Shown piece after piece: positions 1 to 11,970 of a stretch of DNA of 64,000 bases. Both the position numbers and the translations under genes were made by a program. The stretch is from Sophora flavescens (lineage: Eukaryota; Streptophyta; Magnoliopsida; Fabales; Fabaceae), in contig JAUPTC010000148.1 in assembly GCA_030762895.1 (NCBI GenBank), positions 1 to 64,000 of the forward strand. The letters are read 5' to 3'. Numbering within the stretch: the first letter of the stretch is position 1; every line of letters starts with the position of its first letter. Below the pieces are notes generated by a model, which did not search any database, was not told the origin of the DNA, and worked only from the letters and a program-made list of their open reading frames with translations.

Positions 1-848
1 TGGTGCCCATGGGTCCAACGGACCAATGGGCCTCCTTCCTTGGATTTTTTCCTGCCACCCATGATCCATGGATAACCCATGTCCCACTAGCCATGATCCC
101 ATGGTTAACACATCACACCAACGCAATGATCCCTTGGTTAACCCATTACCATCATGCAATGATCCCATGGTTAACCCATGACCCTCTTGCATTGATCCCA
201 AGGTTAACCCAAGACCCTCTTGCCATGATCACATGGTTACCCCAAGACCCCTTCTTTGTGATCTCATGGTTAATCCAGGACCCACTTGTCGTAATTCCTT
301 GCTTACCCATGACCCACTTTCCATGATCTCAAGGCTAACCCATGACCCACTTGCCATCATCCCATGGTTATCCCATGACCCTAACGTCATGATCCCAAGG
401 TTAACCCTTGACCCTCTTGTCATAATCCTATGGTTAACCCATGACCCGTTTACCATGATCCCATGGTTAACCCATGGCCCAGACGCCATAATCCCATGGT
501 TAACCCATGACCCATTTGCCATGATCCCACGGTTAACCCATGACCCTCACGCCATGATCCCACGGTTAACCCATGACCCTCTTGACATGATCCCATAGTT
601 AACACATAACCCTCACGCCATGATCCAATGGTTGACCCTTGACCCTCACACAATAATCCCATGATTAACACCTGACCAAATTGCCATGATCCCATGGTTA
701 ACACATGACCCCCTTTGCATGATCCCATGGTTAACCCATGATCCCCTTGTCATGATCACATGATTAATCCATTACCTTGACGTCATTGATCCCATCGTTA
801 ACCCATGACCCTCTTGCATTGATCCCTTGGATAACCCATGACCCTCTT
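1..848. repeat. 33-bp minisatellite, left block
   Basis: Tandem degenerate copies of a 33-bp unit containing CATGATCCCATGG, GGTTAACC and CATGACCCT. The unit core CCATGG-TTAACC-CATG is nearly palindromic. Because 33 is a multiple of three, the block is open as 11-residue peptide repeats on both strands (MIPWLTHDPHA-like on plus, MGSWREGHGLT-like on minus); I treat these as by-products. The block ends abruptly at about 848 against a truncated retroelement leader, with no target duplication seen. Confidence 0.95.
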
Positions 849-1313
849 TCCACACAAGATGTAATTTTCACTCTTGCCTTTTTCCACTCAATTGTTCTCT
901 TTTAGTCCTTAGAGGAGTCAAACACAATCCACACAAAAATCCAAAAATCAAGTAACAAAAATCACAAAACTTATCAAAACAAAGGAAACAAAAGGAAAGG
1001 CTAGAAAGGCAAAGCTTTGGAAATAAGAACAAGGAAGAAGGGAAATATTTTTCTTTCTTTTTTTTTCAAGAACACAAATTGCTCAAATAGACTTTTCTCT
1101 TCCTTTTTTTTTCAAACTTTGAAGAAGAGAATCACGCTTGAAAACTTGTTTTTGAGCAAGAACAACAACCACGAAATTTCCGTTCACAAATAGATTCAAA
1201 GTGTAATTTTTTTTTTGGATAGTTTTTGGGTTTAAAAGAAGAAAAGAATAAAGGTAGAAGATGAAGAACAAAAACACCGAAAATCCAACCAAAGCCTAAG
1301 CTTTGATACCACT
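849..1313 (-). mobile_element. Truncated LTR-element leader
   Basis: On the minus strand this is the 5' part of an internal domain. It begins with the primer-binding site (reverse complement of TGGTATCAAAGC at 1300-1311) directly after the LTR at 1314-2231 and runs through an A/T-rich leader. It matches the leader at about 3060-3524 and, in the other orientation, 31870-32400. It is cut off by the satellite before any ORF. Its position after an LTR that already closes another element means neighbours shared this LTR. Confidence 0.8.
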
Positions 1314-2231
1314 TGATGACAACCAAATGGTGAGGTTGCCTTTGATGATCTTTTTGGTTGAATTTTAACAATTACAAATCCAAGTCAGAATTGAGTTGTA
1401 ACATAAAAGGAAGAAAATATGAAAATGGTGAAGATTAGAGATGGTGAAGGCGCCACAAACTAGAGAGTTTGATAAGCCAAGTGAGGTTCGCCACAAGAAT
1501 CGTGGATTCTTGATAAGAACAAGATGGCTCAACCAAGAACCAAAGAGAGACAATTCCCTCACAAATGGATTTAATCCAAATTCAACATCCAAGTTACCAT
1601 TTCGTGTGTTTGGGCATGTTACATGTAGGGGTGTGGCTGCCAACATTTGGCTTCACCCTTTGTCTTCCCAATGATTCCATAACCCCCACATAACTATCCT
1701 ATTCATGACTTACTAAATTCACACTTAACTCAACCACTTAATAGTGACTTATTACCCTCTCTCTATCATTATGTAGCAGCCACACTTATTTCTCAAATTA
1801 AAAGTGTAACTCCCACATAATTAACAAAACATAAAAAGTCTAAAAACTTAAAGGAGTTACTATTGGTATGCAAACCAACAAGATTCCTCCCACTATGCAC
1901 CCAAATTCGAAATTCTTCATAAAACCCAAGTTTATTGCACTTTATTTGCTTGAAATAAACTAGAAAATGATAATATGGGAAGTGGACGACCAAGCCCATC
2001 ATGGGTCTTCAAGTTGGATGAGATAAGTAACCATTTTGTCCTCCACTCCATCAAGACTTGAACTTGGGCTTGTTTCCGTCAAGGTTGACACTATTTGGTT
2101 TAGAACTTCTTGGGCTTTCTTGGTTTGTCTTAGACCCACCAAGTCCTTTTAGTGCTCCTTGGTCCATGCTCCTTATTGGGCTCATATCATTCTTGATGAC
2201 AAGTTGACTTGCCCCCCCTTGGCTCATATTA
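1314..2231 (-). repeat. LTR (3' LTR of minus-strand element)
   Basis: The inner side begins TGATGACAACC on plus (end of LTR, TCATCA on minus). The outer end reads GGCTCATATTA instead of GGCTCATATCA, so the first bases of the LTR are TA rather than TG, a terminal mutation absent from the copy at 3525-4448. It contains the conserved hairpin block with GGCGCC. Confidence 0.85.
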
Positions 2232-2974
2232 TCTCCTCCTTCTTTGAGTGAATTCGACCTCGAATTGAAACAATCGTCATCACCAAAATTAGATATTGGT
2301 GGTCCATCTAAAGTATTCCTCACAATCACATTGGGTGCTTTAGACTTAAGTTCAAAATATATCTCAATAGGAGGTAAAGCAAGAGTGGGTGATTTGTTGA
2401 GCATTTTGGAAATCATACAAGTTTCCAAACCATGGGTTACTTCCTTTTGGATGAGATTTCCAAATTTTTGCAAAAAGAGATCATTAGAAGTGTTAGCAAA
2501 CAAATGAAAATTCTTGTAATAAAATATGCATTGGGGCTGCCTTGAAATTAAAACCCTCTTCTCTTCACTTTTTGTTTCCAAATAACTCTCTTTTTTCTCA
2601 ATTATTTCCACACTATTTTTCTCATTATTTTTCACACTATTTTTCTCTTTATCATCACTCTTCTTTTCACTCTCTTGTTCTTCTTCCTTTTGATCGTCAC
2701 TTTTCTTTTCACTCTCTTTTGCTTTTGCCTCATTCTCTTGTTTTGCTTTCTCTCTCTCTTTCCTCTCATTCTCTTTCTTGTTGGAGTCTTCCACCAACTT
2801 CTTCACGTGGTCTTCAAAACTTTCTATTTGTCTTTTCATTCTTTCCTTTTTTCTCAACCTCTTTTTTTCGTTCTCTCTCATCTTCTTGTCACGCCTCTCA
2901 TGCATTTGCCGGATCCACTCTTCAACCTCTTTCCTATGTTCTTGTACATAGTCAAAATTTTCAAATCGCAACAT
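2051..2974 (-). CDS. Lys/Glu-rich element ORF with pol-like tail (307 aa)
   Basis: Starts at MLRFENFDYVQ. Residues about 15-125 are dominated by K, E, R, Q and S and should form a coiled coil. About residues 145-215 carry an unassigned module (ISRQPQC, then a relative of the KEVPHGL motif, here KEVTHGLETC). The end (NSRSNSLKEGG onward) matches the C-terminal tail of Ty3/Gypsy pol, read through the polypurine tract into the LTR. No gag zinc knuckle, protease or RT is present. Its tail differs from the 327-residue relative at 42240-43223: after SKTNQESPRSSK it is shifted and ends FKS. The role is unknown; a structural or particle-associated role in a non-autonomous element is only a guess. Expression is not shown. 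Confidence 0.6.
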   Translation of the reverse strand: MLRFENFDYVQEHRKEVEEWIRQMHERRDKKMRENEKKRLRKKERMKRQIESFEDHVKKLVEDSNKKENERKEREKAKQENEAKAKESEKKSDDQKEEEQESEKKSDDKEKNSVKNNEKNSVEIIEKKESYLETKSEEKRVLISRQPQCIFYYKNFHLFANTSNDLFLQKFGNLIQKEVTHGLETCMISKMLNKSPTLALPPIEIYFELKSKAPNVIVRNTLDGPPISNFGDDDCFNSRSNSLKEGGDNMSQGGASQLVIKNDMSPIRSMDQGALKGLGGSKTNQESPRSSKPNSVNLDGNKPKFKS

Positions 2975-3524
2975 AGCAAAGAATACAAGTTAGAAAATAA
3001 AAAAATATATATGTAAGAACCAGTCCACTCACCAAGTGCGCACAATGTATATTTCACTCAATTGGCTTTTTCCACACAAGATGTAATTTTCACTCTTGCC
3101 TTTTTCCACTCAATTGTTCTCTTTTAGGCCTTAGAGGAGTCAAACACAATCCACACAAAAATCCAAAAATCAAGTAACAAAAATCACAAAACTTATCAAA
3201 ACAAAGGAAACAAAAGGAAAGGCTAGAAAGGCAAAGCTTTGGAAATAAGAACAAGGAAGAAGGGAAATATTTTTTTTTTCAAGAACACAAATTGCTCAAA
3301 TAGACTTTTCTCTTCCTTTTTTTTTTTCAAACTTTGAAGAAGAGAATCACACTTGAAAACTTGTTTTTGAGCAAGAACAACAACACGAAATTTCCGTTCA
3401 CAAATAGATTCAAAGTGTAATTTTTTTTTTGATAGTTTTTGGGTTTAAAAGAAGAAAAGAATAAAGGTATAAGATGAAGAACAAAAACACAAAATCCAAC
3501 CAAAGCCTAAGCTTTGATACCACT

Positions 3525-4448
3525 TGATGACAACCAAATGGTGAGGTTGCCTTTGATGATCTTTTTGGTTGAATTTTAACAATTACAAATCCAAGTCAGA
3601 ATTGAGTTGTAACATAAAAGGAAGAAAATATGAAAATGGTGAAGATTAGAGATGGTGATGGCGCCCCAAACTAGAGAGTTTGTTAAGCCAAGTGAGGTTC
3701 GCCACAAGAATCGTGGATTCTTGATAAGAACAAGATGGCTCAACCAAGAACCAAAGAGAGACAATTCCCTCACAAATGGATTTAATCCAAATTCAACATC
3801 CAAGTTACCATTTCATGTGTTTAGGCATGTTACATATAGGGGTGTGGCTGCCAACATTTGGCTTCACCCTTTGTCTTCCCAATGATTCCATAACCCCCAC
3901 ATAACTAGCCTATTCATGACTTACTAAATTCACACTTAACTCAACCACTTAATAGTGACTTATTACCCTCTCTCTATCATTATGTAGCAGCCACACTTAT
4001 TTCTCAAATTAAAAGTGTAACTCCCACATAATTAACAAAACATAAAAAGTCTAAAAACTTAAAGGAGTTACTATTGGTATGCAAACCAACAAGATTCCTC
4101 CCACTATGCACCCAAATTCGAAATTCTTCATAAAACCCAAGTTTATTGCACTTTATTTACTTGAAATAAACTAGAAAATGATAATATGGGAAGTGGACGT
4201 CCAAGCCCATCATGGGTCTTCAAGTTGGATGAGATAAGTAACCATTTTGTCCTCCACTCCATCAAGACTTGAACTTGGGCTTGTTTCCGTCAAGGTTGAC
4301 ACTATTTGGTTTAGAACTTCTTGGGCTTTCTTGGTTCTTGCTCTTGTCTTAGACCCACCAAGTCCTTTTAGTGCTCCTTGGTCCATGCTCCTTATTGGGC
4401 TCATATCATTCTTGATGACAAGTTGGCTTGCCCCCTTGGCTCATATCA
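3525..4448 (-). repeat. LTR (5' LTR of minus-strand element)
   Basis: 924-bp LTR with intact termini (TGATGACAACC on the left, CTCATATCA on the right in plus coordinates). The right end abuts AAACCCTAAACCC directly, so this end lies in telomere-like repeats. The hairpin block and TATA-like CTATATGTA (here mutated on the opposite strand as TACATATAGG) are present. Confidence 0.88.
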
Positions 4449-7400
4449 AAACCCTAAACCCTAATTTTGACCCAAAACCCTAAATTTTACTCGAAACCCT
4501 AATTTTAACCCAAATCCCTAATTCTAACCCTATTTTTGACCCAAAACCCTCTTTTTAACTCAAAACCCTAATTCAAACCCTAAACCTAATTTTGACCCTA
4601 AACCCTAATTTTGACCCAAAGCCCTACTTTTGACCCAAAACCCTAATTCTGACCCCAAACCCTATTTTTAACCCAATACCCTAATTTAGACCCAAAACCC
4701 TATTTTTAACCTAAAACCCTAATTCAAACCCTAAACCCTAATTTTGACCCTAAACCCTAATTTTGATCCTAAACCCTAAATTTGACCCATAACCTAATTC
4801 TAACCCTAATTTAGACCCAAAACCCTTATTCTAACCCTATTTTTGTCCCAAAACCCTTTTTTTAATTCAAATCTCGAAACCTTGATTTTGACCCAAAACC
4901 CAAATTTTGACCCAAAACCCTAATTCTAACCCTATTTTAGACCCAAAACTCTAATTCTAACCCTATTTTTGTCCCAAAACCCTAAATCAAACCCTAAACC
5001 CAAATTTGGACACAAAACCATTATTTAGACCCAAAACCCTAATTTGGACCCCAAAACCTAAATTTTGACTCAAAACCCTAATTTAAACCCAAAACCCTAA
5101 TTCTAACCCTAATTTAAACCCAAAACCCTAATTTTAACTCAAAACCCTAATTCAAACACAAAAATTTAAATTTCGACCCTAAACCCTAAATTTAACCTTA
5201 ACCCTAAATTTGACCCATAACCCTAATTTAAACCCAAAGCCTATTGGCCCAAAACCCTAACTCGAACCCTATTTTAATTCAAACCCTAAACCCAAATTTT
5301 GTCCCTAAACCCTAAATTTGACCTTAATCCTAATTTGGAACAAACCCTAATTTTAACCCAAATCCCTAATTCTAACCCTATTTTTGACCCAAAACCCTCT
5401 TTTTAACTCAAAACCCTAATTTTAACCCTAAACCCTAATTTTGACCCAAAGCCCTAATTTTGACCGAAAGGCCTAATTCTGACCCAAAACCCTATTTTTA
5501 ACCCAATACCCTAATTTAGACCCAAAACCCTATTTTTAACCCAAAACCCTAATTTTAACCCAAAGCCCTAATTTTGATCAAAAACACTAATTCTAACCCA
5601 AAACCCTAATTTAGACTCGAAACCCTATTTTTAACCCAAAACCATAATTCAAACCCTAAACCCTAATTTTGATCCTAAACCCTAAATTTGACCCAAAACC
5701 GTAATTTAGACCCAAAACACCAATTCTAACCCTATTTTTTTTCCCAAAACCCTTTTTTTAACTCAAAACCCTAAACCTTAAATTTGACCCATAACCCTAA
5801 TTTTGACCCAAAACCCTAATTTTAGACCAAAACCCTAATTTTAACCCAAAGCCCTAAGTTTGACCCAAAACACTAATTCAAACCCTAATTTTGAAACTAA
5901 ACCCTAAATTTGACACAACCCTAATTTTGAAAACCCTATTTTTAACACAAAATCCTAATTCTAATCCTATTTTTGACCCAAAACCCTATTTTTAATTCAA
6001 AACCATAATTCAAACCCTAAACACTGATTTTGACCCAAAACCCTAATTTGGACCCAATACCAAAATTTTAACCCAAAACCTTAATTCTAACCCAAAGCCC
6101 TAGTTTTGACCCAAAACCCTAATTCAAACTCTAATTTTGACCCTAAACCCTAAATTTGACCCAGAACCCTAATTTTGATCAGAAACCCTACTTTTAACTC
6201 AAAACCCTAATTCTAACCCTATTTTGACCCAAAACCCTATTTTTAACTCAAAACCCTAATTCAAACCCAAAACCCTAATTTTGACCCAAAACCATAATTC
6301 TAACACTATTTTTGCCGAAAAACTCTATTTTAAACTCAAAACCCTAAACCCTAATTTGGACCCTAAACCCTAAATTTGACCCAGAACCCTAATTAGGACC
6401 CAAACCGTAATTTAAACCCAAAACCCTAATTCTTACCTTATTTTTACCCTAAACCTTATTTTTAACTCAAAATCCTAACCCTAATTTTAAACCCTAAACC
6501 CAAATTTTAACCCAAAACCCAAATTTTAACCCCCAAAGCCCTAATTTTGACCCAAAACCCAATTTTAAACTCAAAACCCTAATTCAAACCCTAAATCCTA
6601 ATTTTGATCATAAACCATAATTTTAACCCAAAACCCTATTTTTAACCCAAAGCCCTAATTTTGACCCGAAACCCTAATTTTTATTTTTAACTCAAAACCT
6701 TAATTTAAACCCTGAACTCTAATTTTGACCCAAAACCCTAATTTGGACACAATACCAAAATTTTAACCCAAAACACTAATTCTAATCCAAAGCCCTAATT
6801 TTAACCCAAAACCCTAATTCAAACTCTAATTTTGACCCTAAACCCTAAATTTGACCCAAAACCCTAATTTTGATCCGAAGCCCTAATTTTAACTCAAAAC
6901 CCTAATTTGAACCCTATTTTGACCCAAAACCATATTTTTAACTCAAAACCCTAATTCAAACCCTAAACCATAATTTGGACCCAAAACCATAATTCTAACC
7001 CTATTTTTGACCCAAAACCATATTTTAAACTCAAAACCCTATTTCAAACCCTAAACCCTAATTTTGACCCAGAACCCTAATTTTTAACCGAAACCCTACT
7101 TTTAACCCAAAGCCCTAATTTTGACCCAAAACCCTAATTCACACCCTAATTTTGAAACTAAACCCTAAATTTGACACAAACACAAAACCCTAATTCCAAC
7201 TCTATTTTTGACCCAAAATCCTATTTTTAACTCAAAACCCAAATTCAAACCCTAAATCTTAATTTTGACCCAAAAACCCTAATTTGGAACCAAAACCCAA
7301 AATTTGACACAAAGCCCTAATTTTAACCCAAAGCCTAATTTTGACCTAAAACTCTAATTTTAACCCTATTTTTGACCCAAAACCCTATTTTAAACTCAAC

Positions 7401-9070
7401 CATATTTCAAACCATAAACCCTAATTTTGACACTAAACCCTAAATCGACCCATATGACCCGAAACCCTAATTTTAAACCAAAACCCTAATTCTAACCCTA
7501 TTTTTTACCCAAAACCCTATTTTTAACTCAAAACCTTAATTCTAACACTAAGCCTTAATTTTGACCCAAAACCCTAATTTGGACCCAATTCCCTAATTTT
7601 AACCCAAAACCCAAATTTTAACCCCCAAAGCCATTATTTTGATCCTAAACCCTAATTTTAACCCAAAGCCCTAATTTTGACCCGAAACCCTAATTTGAAC
7701 CCAAAACCCTATTTCTAACCCAGAACCCTAATATTGACCCGAAACCCTAATTCTAACCCAAAACCCTAATTTTGACCCTTATACCTAAATTTGACACAGA
7801 ACCCTAATTTTGACCTGAAACCCTATATTTTGATCCAAAACCCTAATTTGGACCAAAAACCATAATTTTGACCCAAAACCCTAATTTTAAACCAAAGCCC
7901 TAATTTTGACCTGAAACCCTAATTTTTACCCAAAACCCTATTTGTAACTCAAAACCCTAATTCAAACCTTAAACCCTAATTTTGATCGTAAACCCAAAAT
8001 TTGACCCAAAAACCTAATTTTGATCCAAAAACCTAATTATAACCCAAAACCCTAATTCTCACCCTATTTCGACATAAAACCTTTTTTAACTAAAAAGCAA
8101 AATTCAAACCCTAAACCCCTTTGTTGGACCCAAAACCCTGATTTTAACCCAAAGCCCTAATTCTGACCCAAAATACTATTTCTAACCCTAAATTTGACCT
8201 AGAACCCTAATATTGACCCGAAACCCTAATTCTAACACAAAACCCTAATTTTGACCCTAAAACCTAAATCTGACACAGAACCCTAATTTTGACCCGAAAC
8301 CCTAAATTTTGATCCAAAACCCTAATTCTTGTCCTATTTTTGACCCAAAACCCTAATTTGGACCAAAAACCATAATTTTGACTCAAAACCCTAATTTTAA
8401 CCCAAAGCCCTAATTTTGACTCGAAACCCTAATTTTAACCCAAAACCCTAATTCTAACCATATTTTTTACCCAAAACCATATTTTTAACTCAAAACCTTA
8501 TTCCAACCCTAAACACTAATTTGGACCCAAAACCATAATTCTAACCCTATTTTTGACCCAAAACCCTATTTTAAACTCAACACCCTATTGCAAACCCTAA
8601 ACCCTAATTTTGACCCAAATCACTAAATTTGACCCAGAACCCTAATTTTTACCCGACGCCCTACTTTTGACCCAAAGCCCTAATTTTGACCCAAAACCCT
8701 AATTTTGATCCGAAACCCTATTTTTAACACAAAACCCTAATTTTGACCCAAAACCCTAATTTTGACCCGAAACCCTATTTTTAATTCAAAACCCAAATCA
8801 AACCCGTAAACCTTAATTTTGAACCAAAACCCTATTTTGGACCCAAAGCCCTAATTTTGACCCAAAACCCTAATTCTAACCCTATTTTTGACCCAAACCC
8901 TATTTTAAACTCAAAACCCTATTTCAAACCCTAAACACTAATTTTGACCCAAAACCCTAAATTTGACCCATAACCCTAATTTTGACCCAAAACCCTAATT
9001 TTAGACCAAAACCCTAATTTTAACCCAAAGCCCTAAGTTTGACCCAAAACACTAATTCAAACCCTAATTT
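4449..9070. repeat. Degenerate telomere-like repeat block (4.6 kb)
   Basis: About 4.6 kb of C-rich plus strand built from CCCTAAA / CCCTAAT and derivatives, with a frequent compound unit of about 19 bp (CCCTAATTTTGACCCAAAA). CCCTAAA is the Arabidopsis-type plant telomere repeat. The spacing and base changes are too irregular for a functional telomere, so this reads as an old interstitial or subtelomeric array expanded secondarily. A stretch of about 113 bp at 5779-5892 recurs at 8958-9070, which shows internal segmental copying. There are no genes in it. Confidence 0.93.
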
Positions 9071-9242
9071 TCCTCTTGTCACGCCTCTCATGCATTTGCC
9101 GGATCCACTCTTCATCCTCTTTCCTAAGTTCTTGCACATAGTCGAAATTTTCAAATCGCAACATAGCATAAAGAAGAAAAGGAGAAAGGTAGAAGAAGAA
9201 CAAAACTCAAAATTCAACCAAAGACTAAGCTTTGATACCACT
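9071..9242 (-). mobile_element. Truncated internal domain
   Basis: About 170 bp of the start of the internal domain in minus sense: primer-binding site next to 9243, then the beginning of the MLRFENF-type ORF. It is truncated where it joins the telomere-like block at 9070/9071. Confidence 0.85.
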
Positions 9243-10238
9243 TGATGACAACCAAATGGTGAGGTTGCCTTGTTGATGATCTTTTTGGTTGAATTTTACC
9301 AATTACAAATCCAAGTCAGAATTGAGTTGTATCATAAAAGGAAGAAAATATGAAAATGGTGAAGATTAGAGATGATGATGGCGCCACAAACTAGAGAGTT
9401 TGATAAGCCAAGTGAGGTTCGCCACAAGAATCCTGGATTCTTGATAAGAACAAGATGGCTCAACCAAGAACCAAAGAGAGACAATTCCCTCACAAATGGA
9501 TTTAATCCAAATTCAACATCCAAGTTACTATTCAACATGAAAATGGAGTGTACAAATAGAGTATTAGGCTGCCAACTTTTTGGCTTCCAAAAGAGATCAT
9601 AACCCCCACAATAATTAGCCTAATCATGTGACTAAATGACTCACTAATTCCCTCCTTAACTCAGCCTCTAATGGTGAGTTTATTATTCTCTCATAACCAT
9701 CATTATGTGGCTGCCACACTTTACTTCTCATATTAAAAAGTGTAACTCCCACATAATTAACAAAACAATAAACAAACTAATAACTTATAGGAGTTACTAT
9801 TGGCATGCAAACCAAAGATTCCTCCTACTAAGCTCCCAAATTCGTGTACAACATGGACTTAAGTGGGCTTTACCCATTTGCAACACTTAGCCAATTTGGA
9901 CACACACACATAACCCATTACACTCATTGAATTAAAATAAAACAACTAAGTGGACTCATAACTAGAGCACGCCCCATTTGAAAATGATCATGGGTCTTCT
10001 AGTTGAATGAGATAGGTCATCAATTGGGGCTCCATTCCATTTGGTCTCATTCTTGGGCTTGCTTCTATCAAAATAGCCCCCATGTAATTAAGAGCTTGTT
10101 GGGATTTCTTGTGTCTAACTTTTGTCATGGGCCCACCAAGTCCTTGATTTGATTCTTGATCCATGGTCTTCATTGGGCTCAAATAATTCTTGTTGGAAAT
10201 TGGACTTGCCCCCCCCCCCCCCCCCATGACTCATATCA
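9243..10238 (-). repeat. LTR (array family, minus strand)
   Basis: 996-bp LTR of the same family as the plus-strand array. It ends TGATGACAACC on the left and CTCATATCA on the right, followed by the polypurine tract complement CCCTCCTTCTTT. It carries a run of 17 C at 10209-10225 where array copies have 6-7, which accounts for most of its extra length. Confidence 0.88.
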
Positions 10239-11069
10239 TACCCTCCTTCTTTAAGAAAATTCGTCCTCGAATTTATGACTTCAATCCCAAGCATGTTATC
10301 GAATCTTGTGTTAAGATATCCATACTTTTGGGTAACCATGCAAGTTCCCAAGCCATGGAGTACCTCCCTTGGGATGAACTCTTCCGTTACATCGGTTGTA
10401 TCAAACTTAAGTTCAAAATATATTTCAATAGGAGGTAAAGCATGAGTAGGTGCTTTATTGAGACTTTTGGAATCCTTGAAAGTTTCCCAACAATGGGTGG
10501 GGTACTTCCTTTGGGATGAACTCTCCAAATTTCTGCAAAAGAGTTACAACACCACTAGGCAAAGAGAGATCATTAGAAGCATTGGAAATTAAACAAAAGT
10601 CCTTGCAATAAATTATGCATTGGGGCTGTCTTGAAATCAAAGCCCTCTTCTCCTCACTTTTTGTTGCCAAAGAACTCTCTTTTTGCTCACTATTTTTCTC
10701 TTGCTCATCATTCTTATTTAAACTCTCTTTTTCTTTTCCCTCTTGATTATCACTCTTCTTTTCACTCTCTTTTTCTTTTTCCTTTTGACCATCACTTTTC
10801 TTTTCACTCTCTTTTGCTTTTGCCTCATTCTCTTGTTTTGCTTTCTCTCTCTCTTTCTTCTCATTCTCTTTCTTGTTGGAGTCTTCCACCAACTTCTTCA
10901 CATGGTCTTCAAAACTTTCCATTTGTCTTTTCATTCTTTCCTCTTTTCTCAACCTCTTTTGTTCGTTCTCTCTCATCCTCTTGTCACGCCTCTCATGCAT
11001 TTGCCGGATCCACTCTTCAACCTCTTTCCTATGTTCTTGCACATAGTCGAAATTTTCAAATCGCAACAT
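9988..11069 (-). pseudogene. Minus-strand copy of the array ORF, frameshifted
   Basis: The ATG at 11069 (minus) opens MLRFENFDYVQEH and continues about 204 residues through the K/E-rich region. The frame is then broken near 10490-10510, where extra bases sit next to the CCCAC run. The rest continues in another frame (10528-10115) and, after the 17-C run, in a third (10227-9988, ending LIQLEDP). It is the same protein as the intact array copies, disrupted twice. It differs at scattered residues, for example HRKEVEEWIRQMHERRDK here against HGKEVEELIRQMHESRDK in the array. Confidence 0.75.
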
Positions 11070-11147
11070 AGCAAAAAGAAGAAAAGGAGAAAGGTAGAAG
11101 AAGAACAAAACTCAAAATTCAACCAAAGCCTAAGCTTTGATACCACT

Positions 11148-11970
11148 TGATGACAACCAAATGGTGAGGTTGCCTTGTTGATGATCTTTTTGGTTGAATT
11201 TTACCAATCCAAGTCAGAATTGAGTTGTATCATAAAAGGAAGAAAATATGAAAATGGTGAAGATTAGAGATGATGATGGCGCCACAAACTAGAGAGTTTG
11301 ATAAGCCAAGTGAGGTTCGCCACAAGAATCCTGGATTCTTGATAAGAACAAGATGGCTCAACCAAGAACCAAAGAGAGACAATTCCCTCACAAATGGATT
11401 TAATCCAAATTCAACATCCAAGTTACTATTCAACATGAAAATGGAGTGTACAAATAGAGTATTAGGCTGCCAACTTTTTGGCTTCCAAAAGAGATCATAA
11501 CCCCCACAATAATTAGCCTAATCATGTCACTAAATGACTCACTAATTCCCTCCTTAACTCAGCCTCTAATGGTGAGTTTATTATTCTCTCATAACCATCA
11601 TTATGTGGCTGCCACACTTTACTTCTCATATTAAAAAGTGTAACTCCCACATAATTAACAAAACAATAAACAAACTAATAACTTATAGGAGTTACTATTG
11701 GCATGAAAACCAAAGATTCCTCCTACTAAGCTCCCAAATTCGTGTACAACATGGACTTAAGTGGGCTTGACCCATTTGCAACACTTAGCCAATTTGGACA
11801 CACACACATAACCCATTACACTTATTGAATTAAAATAAAACAACTAAGTGGACTCATAACTAGAGCACGCCCCATTTGAAAATGATCATGGGTCTTCTAG
11901 TTGAATGAGATAGGTCATCAATTGGGGCTCCATCCCATTTGGTCTCATTCTTGGGCTTGCTTCTATCAAA
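11148..11970 (-). repeat. 5'-truncated LTR at inversion junction
   Basis: Begins TGATGACAACC beside the primer-binding site (11134-11145) and runs into LTR sequence until TCAAA at 11966-11970. There it switches to the plus-strand LTR. The remaining LTR, which should read TCAAAATAGCCCC, is missing. Confidence 0.85.

Larger units (their letters stand above)
1314..4448 (-). mobile_element. Non-autonomous Ty3/Gypsy-like LTR element (minus strand)
   Basis: Two directly repeated LTRs (5' LTR 3525-4448, 3' LTR 1314-2231 in minus-strand sense) flank a 1,293-bp internal domain. The primer-binding site is the reverse complement of TGGTATCAAAGC just left of 3525, close to the usual initiator-Met tRNA site TGGTATCAGAGCC. 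A purine-rich tract (CTCCTCCTTCTTT on plus) lies at 2232-2245. The internal domain has a leader of about 550 bp and one charged ORF. No target duplication is visible: the left side continues into another leader and the right side into telomere-like repeats. Confidence 0.85.

Noticed and set aside
4449..9070. Functional telomere end
   Set aside because: Repeats are heavily diverged with mixed unit lengths, and retroelements lie on both sides.
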